The notes under the pieces are model-generated. The model was given only the letters and a program-made list of their open reading frames with translations, ran no database searches and was not told where the DNA came from. The translations under genes and the position numbers were made by a program. Positions 23,862 to 35,169 of a DNA stretch of 64,000 nt are shown here, piece after piece. Location: assembly GCF_024323335.1 (NCBI RefSeq), contig NC_066580.1, positions 137,965,648-138,029,647 of the forward strand, given 5' to 3'. The DNA is from Lathyrus oleraceus (taxonomy: Eukaryota; Streptophyta; Magnoliopsida; Fabales; Fabaceae). How positions within the stretch are numbered: the first letter of the stretch is position 1; each line of letters starts with the position of its first letter.

Positions 23862-25160
23862 GTGGACATCTCAGACTTCAGATTAGACGATCTGCCAGAT
23901 TCAGAACCAGAATTCGTGAAGTTCAAAAGAGGTCCATCTGAGAAGTCTTCAAGAGCGAAGAAAGCAAGGCTAGGAGAACTTTCTGAATCAAGACCTCCAG
24001 CGCCTCTGCAAGAATCTTCTGGTAAGTCTGCCTCTGCTATTCCCTCTATACAGCCATTGGCTTCTTCTACTCCTCTACCAACCCCCATCTACACCACATC
24101 TGAAACCCCTCCTTCTACAACCAGAACCTCTCAACCTCTACCAAAATTCAATCTTGCCAACACCTCTTTACCACTATCCGAAGCCGAACAATTAAATCAA
24201 ACCACTTCCTCATCCACAGCCCTAGAATCACCTCCCTATTTTATCATTTCCTCAGATACAGAACACTCTGACCCAACTTCTCCAACCCTAGCCCAACTTC
24301 AGGCTCAAAGCCTTGCCTCTCAACAACCAACACAACCTCCACCTGAAGTAACTACACCACAACCAATCATCATTCCTTCTGAAGTTCAACCCTCTGACCT
24401 TCATACCTCTGACACTATCCCTCAAAACCCTTCCGCTGAACCTGAACCTGAACCTGAACCTGAAGCTGAAGCTGAACCTGAACCTGAACCTGAATCTGAA
24501 CCTGAACTTGAACCTCAAACACTAAACCTAAGCCCTCCAACCTCTCCACCTCAAACATCTGAACCTGAACATTCCTTGCCTACCCTAGAGGAAGCCATTA
24601 TGCTGTTCGCAGGGGCTTCAGTACAAAAGGTCAAGTCTCTGACCATAAACTCTGGCATCAGTGATGATCCTGACTCTGTAAGGACACACTGGAACAGAGT
24701 CATTGGCTGGATGACTTCTGAGGCCTTCAAGCTGAAGCACATCTCTGAGCAAGTCAGAAACGACTTCATCAAAGATGCTGAGGCAAGACTACAGGAGCGT
24801 CTGGCCAGAGAAGCTGAAGAAAAAGTCAGAAGGCAAGAAGAAGAAAGAGTCAGACAAGCAGAAATCCAAAGGGCCAAGGAAGCTGAGGCCAAAGCTCTAG
24901 CTGATGCTACCGCTGCTACTGCTGAAGCTGAAGCAAAGGCAGCTGCAGAAGCTGAAGCCAGAGCTGCTGAAGAACAGAGTGCTCTGACTCAGGGGGAGTC
25001 CTCTACTGTCATTCCTATGGTTCTCAAGACACTTGAAGAACTCCAGAAAGACCAGAAGGAACTCAAAACCAGAATGGACAAACAGAACACCGTCAACGAC
25101 AATATCCAGAACCTGCTGACTCAACTGCTTCAGAGAATGCCTCCTCCTCCCAACCCTTAG
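23862..25160 (+). pseudogene. Envelope-like third ORF of the Sirevirus, 3' part
   Basis: This continues the ORF interrupted at 21,818, in the same frame, for about 432 more codons to the TAG at 25,158-25,160. It is rich in Ser, Pro and Thr at first. It then has a Glu-Pro/Glu-Ala run encoded by GAACCT hexamers (about 24,435-24,515), a conserved-looking middle (EEAIMLFAGASVQKVKSLTI) and an Ala/Glu/Lys/Arg-rich coiled coil (about residues 305-375 of this part). It closes with a second heptad region (LKTLEELQKDQKELKTRMDK) and PPPPNP. Apart from the inserted LTR the frame has no lesion. A coiled-coil C-terminus is known for this Sirevirus protein; its role is not established. Confidence 0.78.
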
Positions 25161-25578
25161 GCACTTAGGATCTTTTGCTTGTTGCATTCCTTATCCTTGT
25201 TTCTGATGTTTGTTTTTCCTCTTCTTGCCCTTATCTCTGATGTCTGTTATCTGAATATATAAAATATTTTGTTGATTATTTTGTTTAAGTCTTTTTGATT
25301 CTGACAAAAAGGGGGAGAAATCAAATATAGCTCTGATGAAAAATTGCCTAATACCTTAAGCACTCTGCAAACATACTATTCCTTAAAAATAAATTCTTCT
25401 AACACTAGACTTAAGAAATTGCAGAAGGTATCAAGAAACTTCATTGCTTGGAAGCTCTGGTAAGAACTTCTGAACTCCCTAGCCTATCTCAGGGGGAGCT
25501 CACTTCTATCTGATCTGATATTTTTTAATGTTTCATCTGCTAATTGAGTTTGTTTTGTCATCATCAAAAAGGGGGAGA
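25161..25578 (+). other. 3' untranslated region and polypurine tract of the Sirevirus
   Basis: A polypurine tract AAAAAGGGGGAGA at 25,566-25,578 abuts the 3' LTR and primes plus-strand synthesis. A near-identical AAAAAGGGGGAGAAA lies upstream at about 25,305-25,319, and CAGGGGGAG near 25,490. Multiple polypurine-tract-like motifs upstream of the 3' LTR are a described feature of Sireviruses. Confidence 0.8.
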
Positions 25579-26616
25579 TTGTAAGAACAAAAATTGTTCT
25601 ACAACAGATTCCAAGATTTTGATGATAACAAAAGACGAAACCAAAAAATGGCACTCTAACAAAAAGTTTCTAAGTGTGCAGGAATCTAAACAAAAAGAAA
25701 GGAATCTGATTACGTCATCAGATACAGAATCATATCAGATACAAATTATCAGAAGCATCTGAAGTAGTAACGCGCTCAAGATGTTCTAACTCTGAGCAAA
25801 ACAGCAAAAACATCAGAGGCATCTGAACAAGGAGTACGCTCTAGAAGTTCTGACTCTGAACAAAGGTATATCTAAATTCCAAAAGCTCTCAGTGTCATCT
25901 GAAGACATCATCAGAACCCTAAGAGATCAAAACATCAGAAGCTCTGAATCCACAGAGCAAGATCTCAGATTAACAGAGTCACATAAGACCTTGATTATGG
26001 ATTTCCTCAATCAGAAAGAGTAACGTCAACTTCGAATTTAAATGGAAAGGGACTATTATTGGAAAGAAGTTATTCGGGGAGACAAAGTTGTTTTGGCAAG
26101 AAACAACAGAAGTTATGACATTAATTCATATTTAAGATTAAATATCTGCCATCAAGTTCAACGATCCTTTCATCTCTATATAAAGGACAACAAACAACAT
26201 TGAGAGATAGACCAACACGCATAAACTCCTTCTCCTCTCTCTCTCAACCTTTCACGAAGCTTTTGCTTAGAACGTGAAACATTCTTTTGCTCGTACTATT
26301 GTAATATTTGCTTTATCCTAGAAGCACTCTAGATTACAAAATCTTTTTATCTATTACTTTATTTCCTCAAGTGACTCTGTGCAGTCTGTATACTTGAGAG
26401 GACTAAGAGATCTTTCTCTTAGACGTTGGTTGTAATAATCTTTCAAGATTAGTGGATTAAGTCCTTATTGAAGGCGAAATCACCTTGGTCGGGTGGACTG
26501 GAGTAGCTTTGTGTTATAAGCGAACCAGTATAAATTCCTTGTGTGGTTTTATTCTGAAAAGGCGCTTATTTTCCAAAACAATTCAAACCCCCCCTTTCTT
26601 GTTTTTCTCACCTTCA
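25579..26616 (+). repeat. 3' LTR of the Sirevirus element
   Basis: Direct copy of the 5' LTR with about a dozen visible differences, for example one C fewer in the poly-C tract and a TTG interruption in the final T run. It ends CTCACCTTCA at 26,616, followed by the duplicated GGAAC and the resumed chromovirus protease. Confidence 0.95.
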
Positions 26617-28766
26617 GGAACAAGTTGACGTTATTCTTGGAATGAATTGGTTGGAGTTAAACCAAGTGTTTACCAATTGTTTTGTTGAGTTGGTGCAGTG
26701 TGTCGCTGATTGCAAGAGCCCAGGAGATGTTAAAGATATGTTGTTCCTAACACTAAAGATGACGTGAATTCGAGATTCCTGTCTATCGATCAAGTTAGGA
26801 AGTTTTTAGGAAAAACAACCAGGTATTGTTAGTGTTGTTTCTCGGAGAGTAGAGAGCGATGTGGCGACTAGTGTTATGCCAGTGGTGTATGATTCTTGAT
26901 GTTTTCCTGAAGATATCTGTGACTTGCCTCTAGAGAGTGAATTTGAATTCGATGGAGGTGAAAAGTTAATGTTTGTATCAGCTAAGCAAGTGAGAGAGTC
27001 TGTGAAGGATATGGCACAAGTGTTTGTGATGTTAGCTTAGTTGGAAGCTAGAGAAAGGGTGTAGTTCGGGATCTTCTTGGAGTGTGTGAATTTCCTAAAA
27101 GTGTTTCCTGAAGACATCAGTGATTTACCTCCAGAGCGCGAAGTGGATTTTTCTGTAGACTTAGTACTTGGTACTAGTCCGGTGTCGATGACTCCTTATA
27201 GGGTGTCTGCTTCAGAGTTGGGGAATTGAAGAAGCAACTAGAAGATTTGCTTGAGAAGAAGTCTATTCAACCAAGTGTTTCTCCTTGGGGTGTGTCGGTG
27301 TTATCAGTGAAGATAAGGGACGGTAGTATGAGGCTATGGGTGATCTAAGAATTGTATTGTAGGAATTGAAAGAGAACCATTGGTACACAAAGTTTTTCCA
27401 AATGTGAGTTATGGTTAAAGGAAGTGAGTTTCCTTGGTCATGTGATTCTAGTGGTGGTATAGTTATGAATCTATTGAAGATAGATGTTGTGTTACTATGG
27501 GAGACTCTGAAGTCTGCCACTAAGATTAGAAGTTTTTCTTAGATTGACTGATTACTATAGGAAGTTCATTAAAGGTTTTTCAAATTTAGCATTATCGTTA
27601 ACTCAGTTGACTCGAAAGGGTTAAGCCTAGGTTGGGATGTGCATTGTGAAAAGAGTTTACAAGAACTCAAGAAGAAGTTGATGTCTGCTCCAATTTTGAT
27701 TTCGATGAATCCAAGTGAGTCCTTTATTGCATATTGTGATGCTTCGAATATGGGTCTAGGAGGTGTGTTGATGTAAAATGGTCAGGTTGTGGCTTATGCT
27801 TAGAGACAGTTGAGATTTCGTGAAAGGAATTACCCTACACATGATCTTGAGTTGACAACAATGGTATTCATGTGGAAGATTTGGAGGCACTACCTACCTG
27901 GCTCCAAATTCGAAGTGTTTAGTGATCACAAGTGTTTGAAATATTTATTTGATGAGAAGAGGCGAATATGAGGCAGGGGAGATGGTTTGAACTTTTAAAG
28001 GGTTATGATTTTAATTTGAGTTACCATTCGGGTAAAGCTAATATTGTAGCGGATGCGATGAGTGAGAAGTCTTTACATATGTCAATGCTTATGGCTCGAG
28101 AGTTAGAACTGATTGAGCAATTAAAAGATATGAGTTAGTGGGTGGAGAAACTCCTAGCAATGTGAAATTGGGTATGTTGAAGCTGACGAGTGGTATCCTT
28201 GAAGAGATCGGAGAAGGTCAGAGATCTGATTTGAGTTTGATAGATCGTCTCACATTAATCGACCAAGGTAATGGATGTGATTTCCGAGTTGATGAAAATG
28301 GTGTGATGATGTTCAAAGATAGAATTTTTGTTTTTGATGTACCCAAACTTAAGAGAAGTATTCTTGAGAAGGGTCACAGAAGTGGATTGAGTATTCATCC
28401 TGGTGCTACGAATATGTATCAAGATTTTAAGAAGATGTTTTAATGGCCATGAATGAAGAAAGAGGTTTCCAAATTTGCGTATGCTTGTTTGACATGCCAG
28501 AAGTCAAAGATCAAATATCAGAAGTCATTGGGTTTGATGCAACCATTGAATATTCAAGAGTGGAAATGGGATAGTATTTCCATGGATTTTGTAACAGTTT
28601 TGCTGAAGACTTCAAAGGGGTGCGATTCAATTTGGGTAATTATGTATAGATTGGCCAAATCGGCTTATTTTGTACCGATGAGGATCAATTATCCTTTGCA
28701 GAAGCTAGATGAATTGTATATTGATGAGACTGTGAAGCTAATTGGTAATTCTTCAAGTATTGTGTC
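26617..28766 (+). pseudogene. pol: Decayed pol of the chromovirus-like element: protease to integrase core
   Basis: Several frames with many stops encode Ty3/gypsy Pol. The protease end VDVILGMNWLELNQ follows the Sirevirus insertion directly. The RT N-terminus reads [20 protein letters not shown], then a block ending [18 protein letters not shown]. The sequence jumps near 27,345-27,400 from the start of the fingers to the post-YIDD block WLKEVSFLGHV, so the RT catalytic core is deleted. RNase H follows ([35 protein letters not shown]; 27,715-28,010). Then come the integrase zinc finger (HRSGLSIHPGATN, CLTCQKSKI; 28,375-28,520) and the first core segment WKWDSISMDFVT. The Ogre-like solo LTR cuts the core at 28,767. 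Confidence 0.85.
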
Positions 28767-31700
28767 TGAAGCTAGAGAAAATATACCCGAACATATTGCA
28801 CGCTCGAACATAAAACATAGTCACCATCGAACTTTATTTATCCCCGAAGGGATGGGAAAACATCGATAAAACCCGGAGGAAAGAGATATGATGGGTAAGG
28901 AAGTCGGTTATACAAGGGGAAGGTATTAGCACCCCAAACATCGATGGTACCCTATGGGAACCGTTTTGATTATTCTCGCTCGAATAGGTGTTATCTAAAG
29001 ATTACTCGCAAAAGAATGGGGAAAGGAAAGGAAAATAGATAGAGTGCTCAGTGAGGATTGGGGCCCTCATGTCTTCGTATCCTCATAGTGCAATGAGGAA
29101 TTCAGAGCTCCGTAGTTTAGAGAACTAGTGACGGGAGGTGAAAAGAATGGTGATCAAGGTATGGTCTGAACCAAAGAATGATATTTTGAGCTCCAACAAG
29201 GGTGAAAAGATGAACCCAAAAGTAAGGTGGCTATTACTAGTATGTGGACCAGCAGGCCGCCACTATAGGGTAAAGCCAAAAAACAAAGAAATAGGTGTTT
29301 GGGCATGGTCCCAAACATCTCTTGGTTCACAAGGTGACACAATAAGGAGCAAAAATAGGTAGTGTATTCGGCTCACAGATAAATGGTATATAACATGGAG
29401 TGAGTGGTGGTAGAATATGAAGGTATCACGGATATGAAAGGAATGAAGTGACCAAAGTCACAGAAATGAATACCCGGTGATAAGTGATTGAAGAAGTATT
29501 GTTTGAAATCGAAAGGTGAAAGTGGATTGGAATCCATAAGAGAGGTGAGATTTATACCATATAGGGAAATATCTTCAACCGACATGTGGACCAGCAGACC
29601 GGAATTAAGTGTTTGATGTTGTAGCCCAAACAACTATAGGTAGAAAGGAGGACTACATTAGGTGTCCTAAAAGGGTATGTATGGAATCCCAAAGAATTAT
29701 ATTTCGATGTCAAAGGAACAATACGTCATTGGGTGGACAATTTATGATCAAAGGTAGATAATGAATTATGAAAGATATGAGTGATTCCCTAAGGTGAAGG
29801 AGGAATAATTAGAAGTATGCTCGCCAAGGATTCACATCCTCGTGCCTATGTATTCTCATTTTGCAATGAGAAAGTCAGAGTAATCGTAGTTCGAAAGCAC
29901 GAGAATAGAGAGAGACATTTGTCTAAGCAACGGGGGCTCACAAGACAAACACCAAGTCAAGGAATGATTGTAGTACGACAGTACAAGGAACAATATTACT
30001 TTCTAGGGAGACGAATAGTTCAAGATCAAATAAGGATAGTATCTTGGATCCAAGAAGGAGATAGACTTTTAATCAAAGAGAAAGGTAAGCATTTACCAAT
30101 ATGTGGACCAGCAGGCCGCCACTATAGGGTAAAGCCAAAAAGAAAGACTGGATTAAGTGTTTGGGCATGACCCCTAAACAACTCTCAATTGAGGAGATGG
30201 ACCGTCGTTACGACATCCCAAGAGGATAGACAAGGAGTCCAAGGAGAAGTATGATTGATCTTAAAAGGTGGTACAGATTGGATGGATGAATAATGATTGA
30301 TAACTAGGGTGGCAATATTTTATGTAGATTGATAAATAAGATAACTCGCGAAGAATCTGAACTCTCCTGCCTACGTATCCTTATTGTGCAATGAGAAAAT
30401 CAGAGCTTTCGTAGTTCAACCCGCTAGGGATGAAAACAAGTGGTTTGATAGGATTGCCCAGAGGCGAGGTAGATTTCTTAACAAGTAAGGAGGTGGTACT
30501 AACCATAGATGATGAAAAATCACAAGGACAAACGAGGTTTAGCCAGAGTCCGAACTCCATAAGGAAAGAACGCTTAGATCTGTATCTTATGGGAAAAGAA
30601 TGAAGCCAGAGTCTGAACTCCATGGGCTGAAGGGGTTTGCCAAGGTCTGCACCTTATGGCAAAGGATCAAGCCAAAGTATAAACTCCATGGGCTATAAGG
30701 TTGCCAAGGTCTGCACCTTGAGGGAAAGCAACAAAGTAAGCCATAGTCTTAATTGATAGGCAATGCCTGAAGCTAATGATTGAGAAATGGGCATGCGACT
30801 CTTGCAGGGAATGGATGAGGATTGACTGATCGGAATTGAGGTGATAAGAACGGAGAGAGAAGAATTTCTGTTGTCGCTTGTGTTGATGAAGACCTTATCA
30901 ATCGTTCGATTTGAGTTGCGCTAAATTCTATGAATATAGGTGAATACGATGAGTGTTGGGTCATTCGTCCCATACCCAAAGATACTCAGAATGGGGGTAG
31001 GAATTCTCTAGTCTCATTCCTTCCCCATTGCTTAAGGCTCGTGTCGTACAACTTGATTCATGATTGATAAGTTGTTGGTGTAGTCCTTGCTTGTAGCACA
31101 ATGCTTTGTGAAGGGAGAGAGAGAGATACTTGTCGATCGTATGATTAGAATTATGCTAAAGTCTTATGAATAAAGGTGAATACAATGAGCGTTGAGTCAT
31201 ACGTCCCATACTCAAAGATACCCAGAATGGGGGTAGGAATACTTCAGTCCCACTCATTCTCTATTACTTAAGGCTCGTGCCACATCCTTCTAACTTTGAC
31301 TTGACAAGCTTTTGTAGTTTCCACCTTTGATGTGCTCGTATAATCCACTGCTTGGTATGACTGAGGATGCCTTGATGGAGAAATCTGACTTGAGGCTTCA
31401 AGCTCCACAACTTAGAAGAAAAGTCTTATTAAGCGACCAATGGTCTTTTGGTCACTCAAATTAGACTGCGGGATTATACAAGTTCAAAGAATTTAATTAA
31501 TCAAAATTGCTTTTGACCAATTTAATCATGGATTTGTTTTGATTTGAGAAACTAGGTAAGACCTAATCTAGTGGTTAGCATGGAATTAGAATATCCTAAG
31601 GGTACATGACATGGTTAGTCAAAAGTTCGATTAAAAGTCCATGTTAAAATTCCTAAGGGAACATGTTATTGTTAAGACTCTAAGTTAAATGCTATTCCTA

Positions 31701-34268
31701 AGGGAGCATGTGATTTTATGAGTGAAAATGTCCAAAATTACTCCTAAAGGGTAAAATGGTCTTCCAAAAGTATCAAATCATGAACACAAATTTAGTCAAA
31801 ATCTAATTAAAAAACTATACAAAACTTCAATTAGTTATAATTAAAGCCTAGAGCCTAAATAAACCTAATTAAAATATTAACAAGACAATTAGTAAAATTA
31901 CCAATACAAAGCAAAATTAGAATTGAAGGTGATTGAAATGGTAATTAACATGTTGGGACAAGGGGTGTAGGCCCTAAATAAAGAATGCAGAATCCAGTAG
32001 CAGGGGGTGTAGAAAGCAGAGTATTGGGCTTAATGGCTAAGCCCAACAGAAATTGCAAAGAGACATATGGAAGAAATCAACACTCACTCTCTCATCTCTA
32101 CACATCATCTTCAATTCTCAGGTCGAAACAGAACCACCACCGGAGTTCCGGCACCACCGCGCTGGAGCCGGCCGGAGTCAAGAAAAAGCATCATTTTCTT
32201 ACTCTTCTCAACCTCTTCTATCCTAATCACTTATCCATTCTAACCATAAATTAATAAATTCTAGAAATTGAGCAATTAAAGTCAAGAACCCTAAGCACAA
32301 CATCTGAAATTGAATGGAGATGGAGGAAAGTCACATCATCAAACCTTGGGGTTTTAATTCTCCACTACACAAGCTACAATATGGTATAAAAATTCAGCAA
32401 ACAAACACAGATGAAAGATGAACATTCACCAACCTACAAGACGGAGGATTGTCTTGGATTTTGTTGCAGGTTGGAAGTGATAAAGATGAAGAAGAGAAAC
32501 CCATAGATATGTTACATTGAACCTTCAATCTTCTCCTTCTACTACGAACTCATCCTCCTCAAGAATCAATTATGAAAAAAAAATCTGAATCGAATTGTTG
32601 TTGTTGATGTTGATAATGTGAATGTAGGGATGATTATTAAATGCAAGATGTTTAGCCCAATTGATAACAAACTTCAATATGAAACTTGCTCTAATGGTGG
32701 TTTGAGCTTTGGTGTAGGGTGAAGAAATGGAGAAGATGAAGTGAGAAAAGTTGAAGGTGATGTTTGCAGGAAAAATGTGAGGAAGTAGAGAGAAGTGAAG
32801 TCCTCAAATGATGGTGAAGGTGCAAATTTATAGTGATTAGGCTTGGGATCAATGAGGCTTGGAGTTAGGCTTGGAGTTAGTTAAAAGAGGTTTGGAGTTA
32901 GTTGGGATGGACTTAGTGAGTTTAGGTAGTTAACTCACTGAGTTGGAAGTTAGTTAATTGGTTAATTTAGTGGAAATGGTGGTCTATGATTGGCTATTGC
33001 AAGTGACAATTTGAATGAAATTAGCTTCGATGTTGGCTAAGGCACAAGATATAACTATCATGACTTGCAACTGTAGGTTAACAGTGGTTGTGTTATGTGA
33101 TTTTGGTCTTGGTTGCGATTGTGCAAGTTGAAAGGTTTGTGGATTTTACTGCACTTGTTTTGCTGTAGAATCATTGTATTCATAATGCATGTGGTTGAAG
33201 CTTGATGAAAAACCTAACCTCGGAGTGTTCATGCAGGTGTCCACACTTGTCTTGGACGGAAAGCCATAACTAACTTCAATGATGAAGGATCATGTTTCAA
33301 CCCCAAAAGTTCCCTTCTCACATTAATAGCATAAAAATCCTGCAAAATAAGCTATGAGTCGTCTCAAACAGTGATTTTCCCAGGGTTTAGTCAACCGGGG
33401 AGTCGGCCTGTTCGGACCCGCGACGAAATGATTGAAAGGAAAATTAGAAATGAGTCAATGCAAGGCATGAATGAGTCAACTCAATCAGGAATTCCCAGAA
33501 TTAAGTCGACTGGTAGGTCGACCTGTTCCGACCCGATGGAACATGGTTCAAAGAAAGAATGAGCATGATTCGACACAAAGAGTGAGTGAGTCGATTCACT
33601 CAAGTTTCCCAGAATTGAGTCGACCGGTGGGTCGACCTGTTCGGACCCGGGGGTTTTTCGTCGAGTCATGAGTCGACTCATAGGGCTAAAAACCTCCAAA
33701 AATGAGTTTTTTTCAATGTAATACCCTTTTTGCACCCTTTTTTTTGTATATAATGAATATTTTAGGGATAAAATGAATGGAATTGACCAATTGAATGGAA
33801 AGGACTTGACTTAATACATGAACACGACCATGAACCCAAACTCAAAATCCATGACCGACACATGGAAGCGGGGAACGTGACCCTAGGGACCAAGCAATAG
33901 TGGCATGACGGTGGTCGAGTGAATGAATGAAGGTGGATGGAAGTTATGAGACCAAGGACTTGGGTTATAACCAAAAGACTCGAGCACCAATGGGGACAAA
34001 ATGGACAGACCAAGTGCCGGATGCTGAATGTAACACACTGAGATCACCTGAGATTAGGGTTTTGGAGGCTTCGGTGTCTTGGTGCAAGTCCAAACCAAGC
34101 GTTTCCAGTTATTGTACCAACAAACCAAAGCCCTGCAAGCTAAACACTTGAAATCTATGGTAATGAATGATGCTTATGCATGAGGTATTAATGTATGCAA
34201 TCGGACTCTAGTTAAACGGTTAGATGGAGATGTGAAGAAAATGGGAAGGCAAATTTTGGGGTACAACA
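28767..34268 (-). mobile_element. Ogre-like solo LTR, 5.5 kb, inside the integrase region
   Basis: A 5,502-bp insertion in the chromovirus integrase. Read on the minus strand it starts TGTTGTACCCCAAAATTTGC at 34,268 and ends TAGCTTCA at 28,767. It is flanked by GTGTC (28,762-28,766 and 34,269-34,273). No primer-binding site, gag or pol is inside, so it is a solo LTR. Ogre LTRs in Fabeae are known to reach about 5 kb. It contains subrepeats. A block with GTGCAATGAGAAAATCAGAG and GTAGTTC recurs near 29,060, 29,820 and 30,370. GTGGACCAGCAG(G/A)CCG recurs near 29,244, 29,585 and 30,102. CCCAGAATGGGGGTAGGAAT recurs near 30,985 and 31,215. A sense TATA (CTATAAATTT, minus, near 32,830) is followed by a CT-rich leader. 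Confidence 0.92.
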
Positions 34269-35169
34269 GTGTCAGATAGAGATCTGAGATTTACATCGAG
34301 GTTTTGGGAGAGTCTGTAGGCTACTTTGGGTACTACGCTGAAGTTGAGTTCTTCTTATCTTACATAGACGGACAGCTAAATAGACAGGACTATCAAGTCT
34401 TTGGAGGACTTCTTGAGGGCTTGTGTGCTAGAACAAAGAGGTAGTTGAGATAGCTACTTGTCGTTGATGGAGTTTACCTACAACAATAGTTTCTATTCTA
34501 GTATCAGAATGTACCATGTGAGGCGTTGTACGGTAGGAGGTGTAGAACTTATTTGTATTGGTATGAGTCAAGCGAGAGTGGTGTGCTCGGACCTGAGATT
34601 GTTCACTAGACGACTGAAAAGATCAAGATGATCCAAGAAAAGATGAAAGCATCACAGAGTCGTCAGAAAAGTTACCGTGATAATAAGAGGAAATAACTTG
34701 AGTTCCAAGAGGGATATCACGTGTTTTTGAGAGTTACGTCGGTAACTGGTGTTGGTCGAGCTTTGAAATCTCGAAAGCTCACGCCGAGTTTTATTGGTTT
34801 GTACCAAATTTTATAGAGGATAGGAAAGGTGGCCTATCGGATTGATTTGTCGCCGTCGCTTGCTAATTTTCATGATGTGTTTCATGTGTCTCAGTTGAGG
34901 AGATAGATTTCAGATCCATCTCATGTAATCCAGGTGGATGATGTGTAGGTGAGAGATAACCTGACTGTTGAGGTATCACCCGTGCGGATAGAGGATCGAG
35001 AAGTGAAGCAGATGTATGGAAAAGAGATTGCCTTAGTGAATGTAGTTTAGGGTGGACCAGATGGTGGGAGAATTCCTTTGGAGCACGAGAAGTAGCTGAG
35101 GGAGTCGTATCTGACTCTATTTTCCTCATATAATTTTCGAGGGCGAAAATTTCTTAAGTGATGGAGAGT
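34269..35169 (+). pseudogene. pol: Decayed pol of the chromovirus-like element: integrase end and chromodomain-like tail
   Basis: This resumes the integrase core at VSDRDLRFTSRFWESL directly after the duplicated GTGTC. With multiple stops and shifts it goes on to FTYNNSFYSSI and the C-terminal NFHDVFHVSQLRR region near 34,865-34,905. A final segment (IEDREVKQMYGKEIALVNVV near 34,985-35,050) resembles the chromodomain-like tail of Tekay/Del chromoviruses. A purine-rich GTGATGGAGAGT just before 35,170 is the probable, slightly decayed polypurine tract. Confidence 0.8.

Larger units (their letters stand above)
14391..26616 (+). mobile_element. Sirevirus (SIRE/Maximus-type) Ty1/copia element
   Basis: A complete copia element with LTRs of about 1,038 bp (14,391-15,428 and 25,579-26,616) and target-site duplication GGAAC (14,386-14,390 and 26,617-26,621). 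Between them are a tRNA-Met primer-binding site, gag, pol in the copia order (protease, integrase, RT, RNase H), an envelope-like third ORF and a polypurine tract. The third ORF, long 3' region and AAAAAGGGGGAGATTG-type tract are marks of the Sirevirus lineage. The two LTRs differ at only about a dozen positions by eye, roughly 1%, so this is a fairly recent insertion. A 2,044-bp solo LTR (21,818-23,861) sits in the third ORF. Confidence 0.95.

Noticed and set aside
20763..25160. A true retroviral-type envelope gene
   Set aside because: No signal peptide, fusion peptide or transmembrane anchor is visible; the label is used only for its position.
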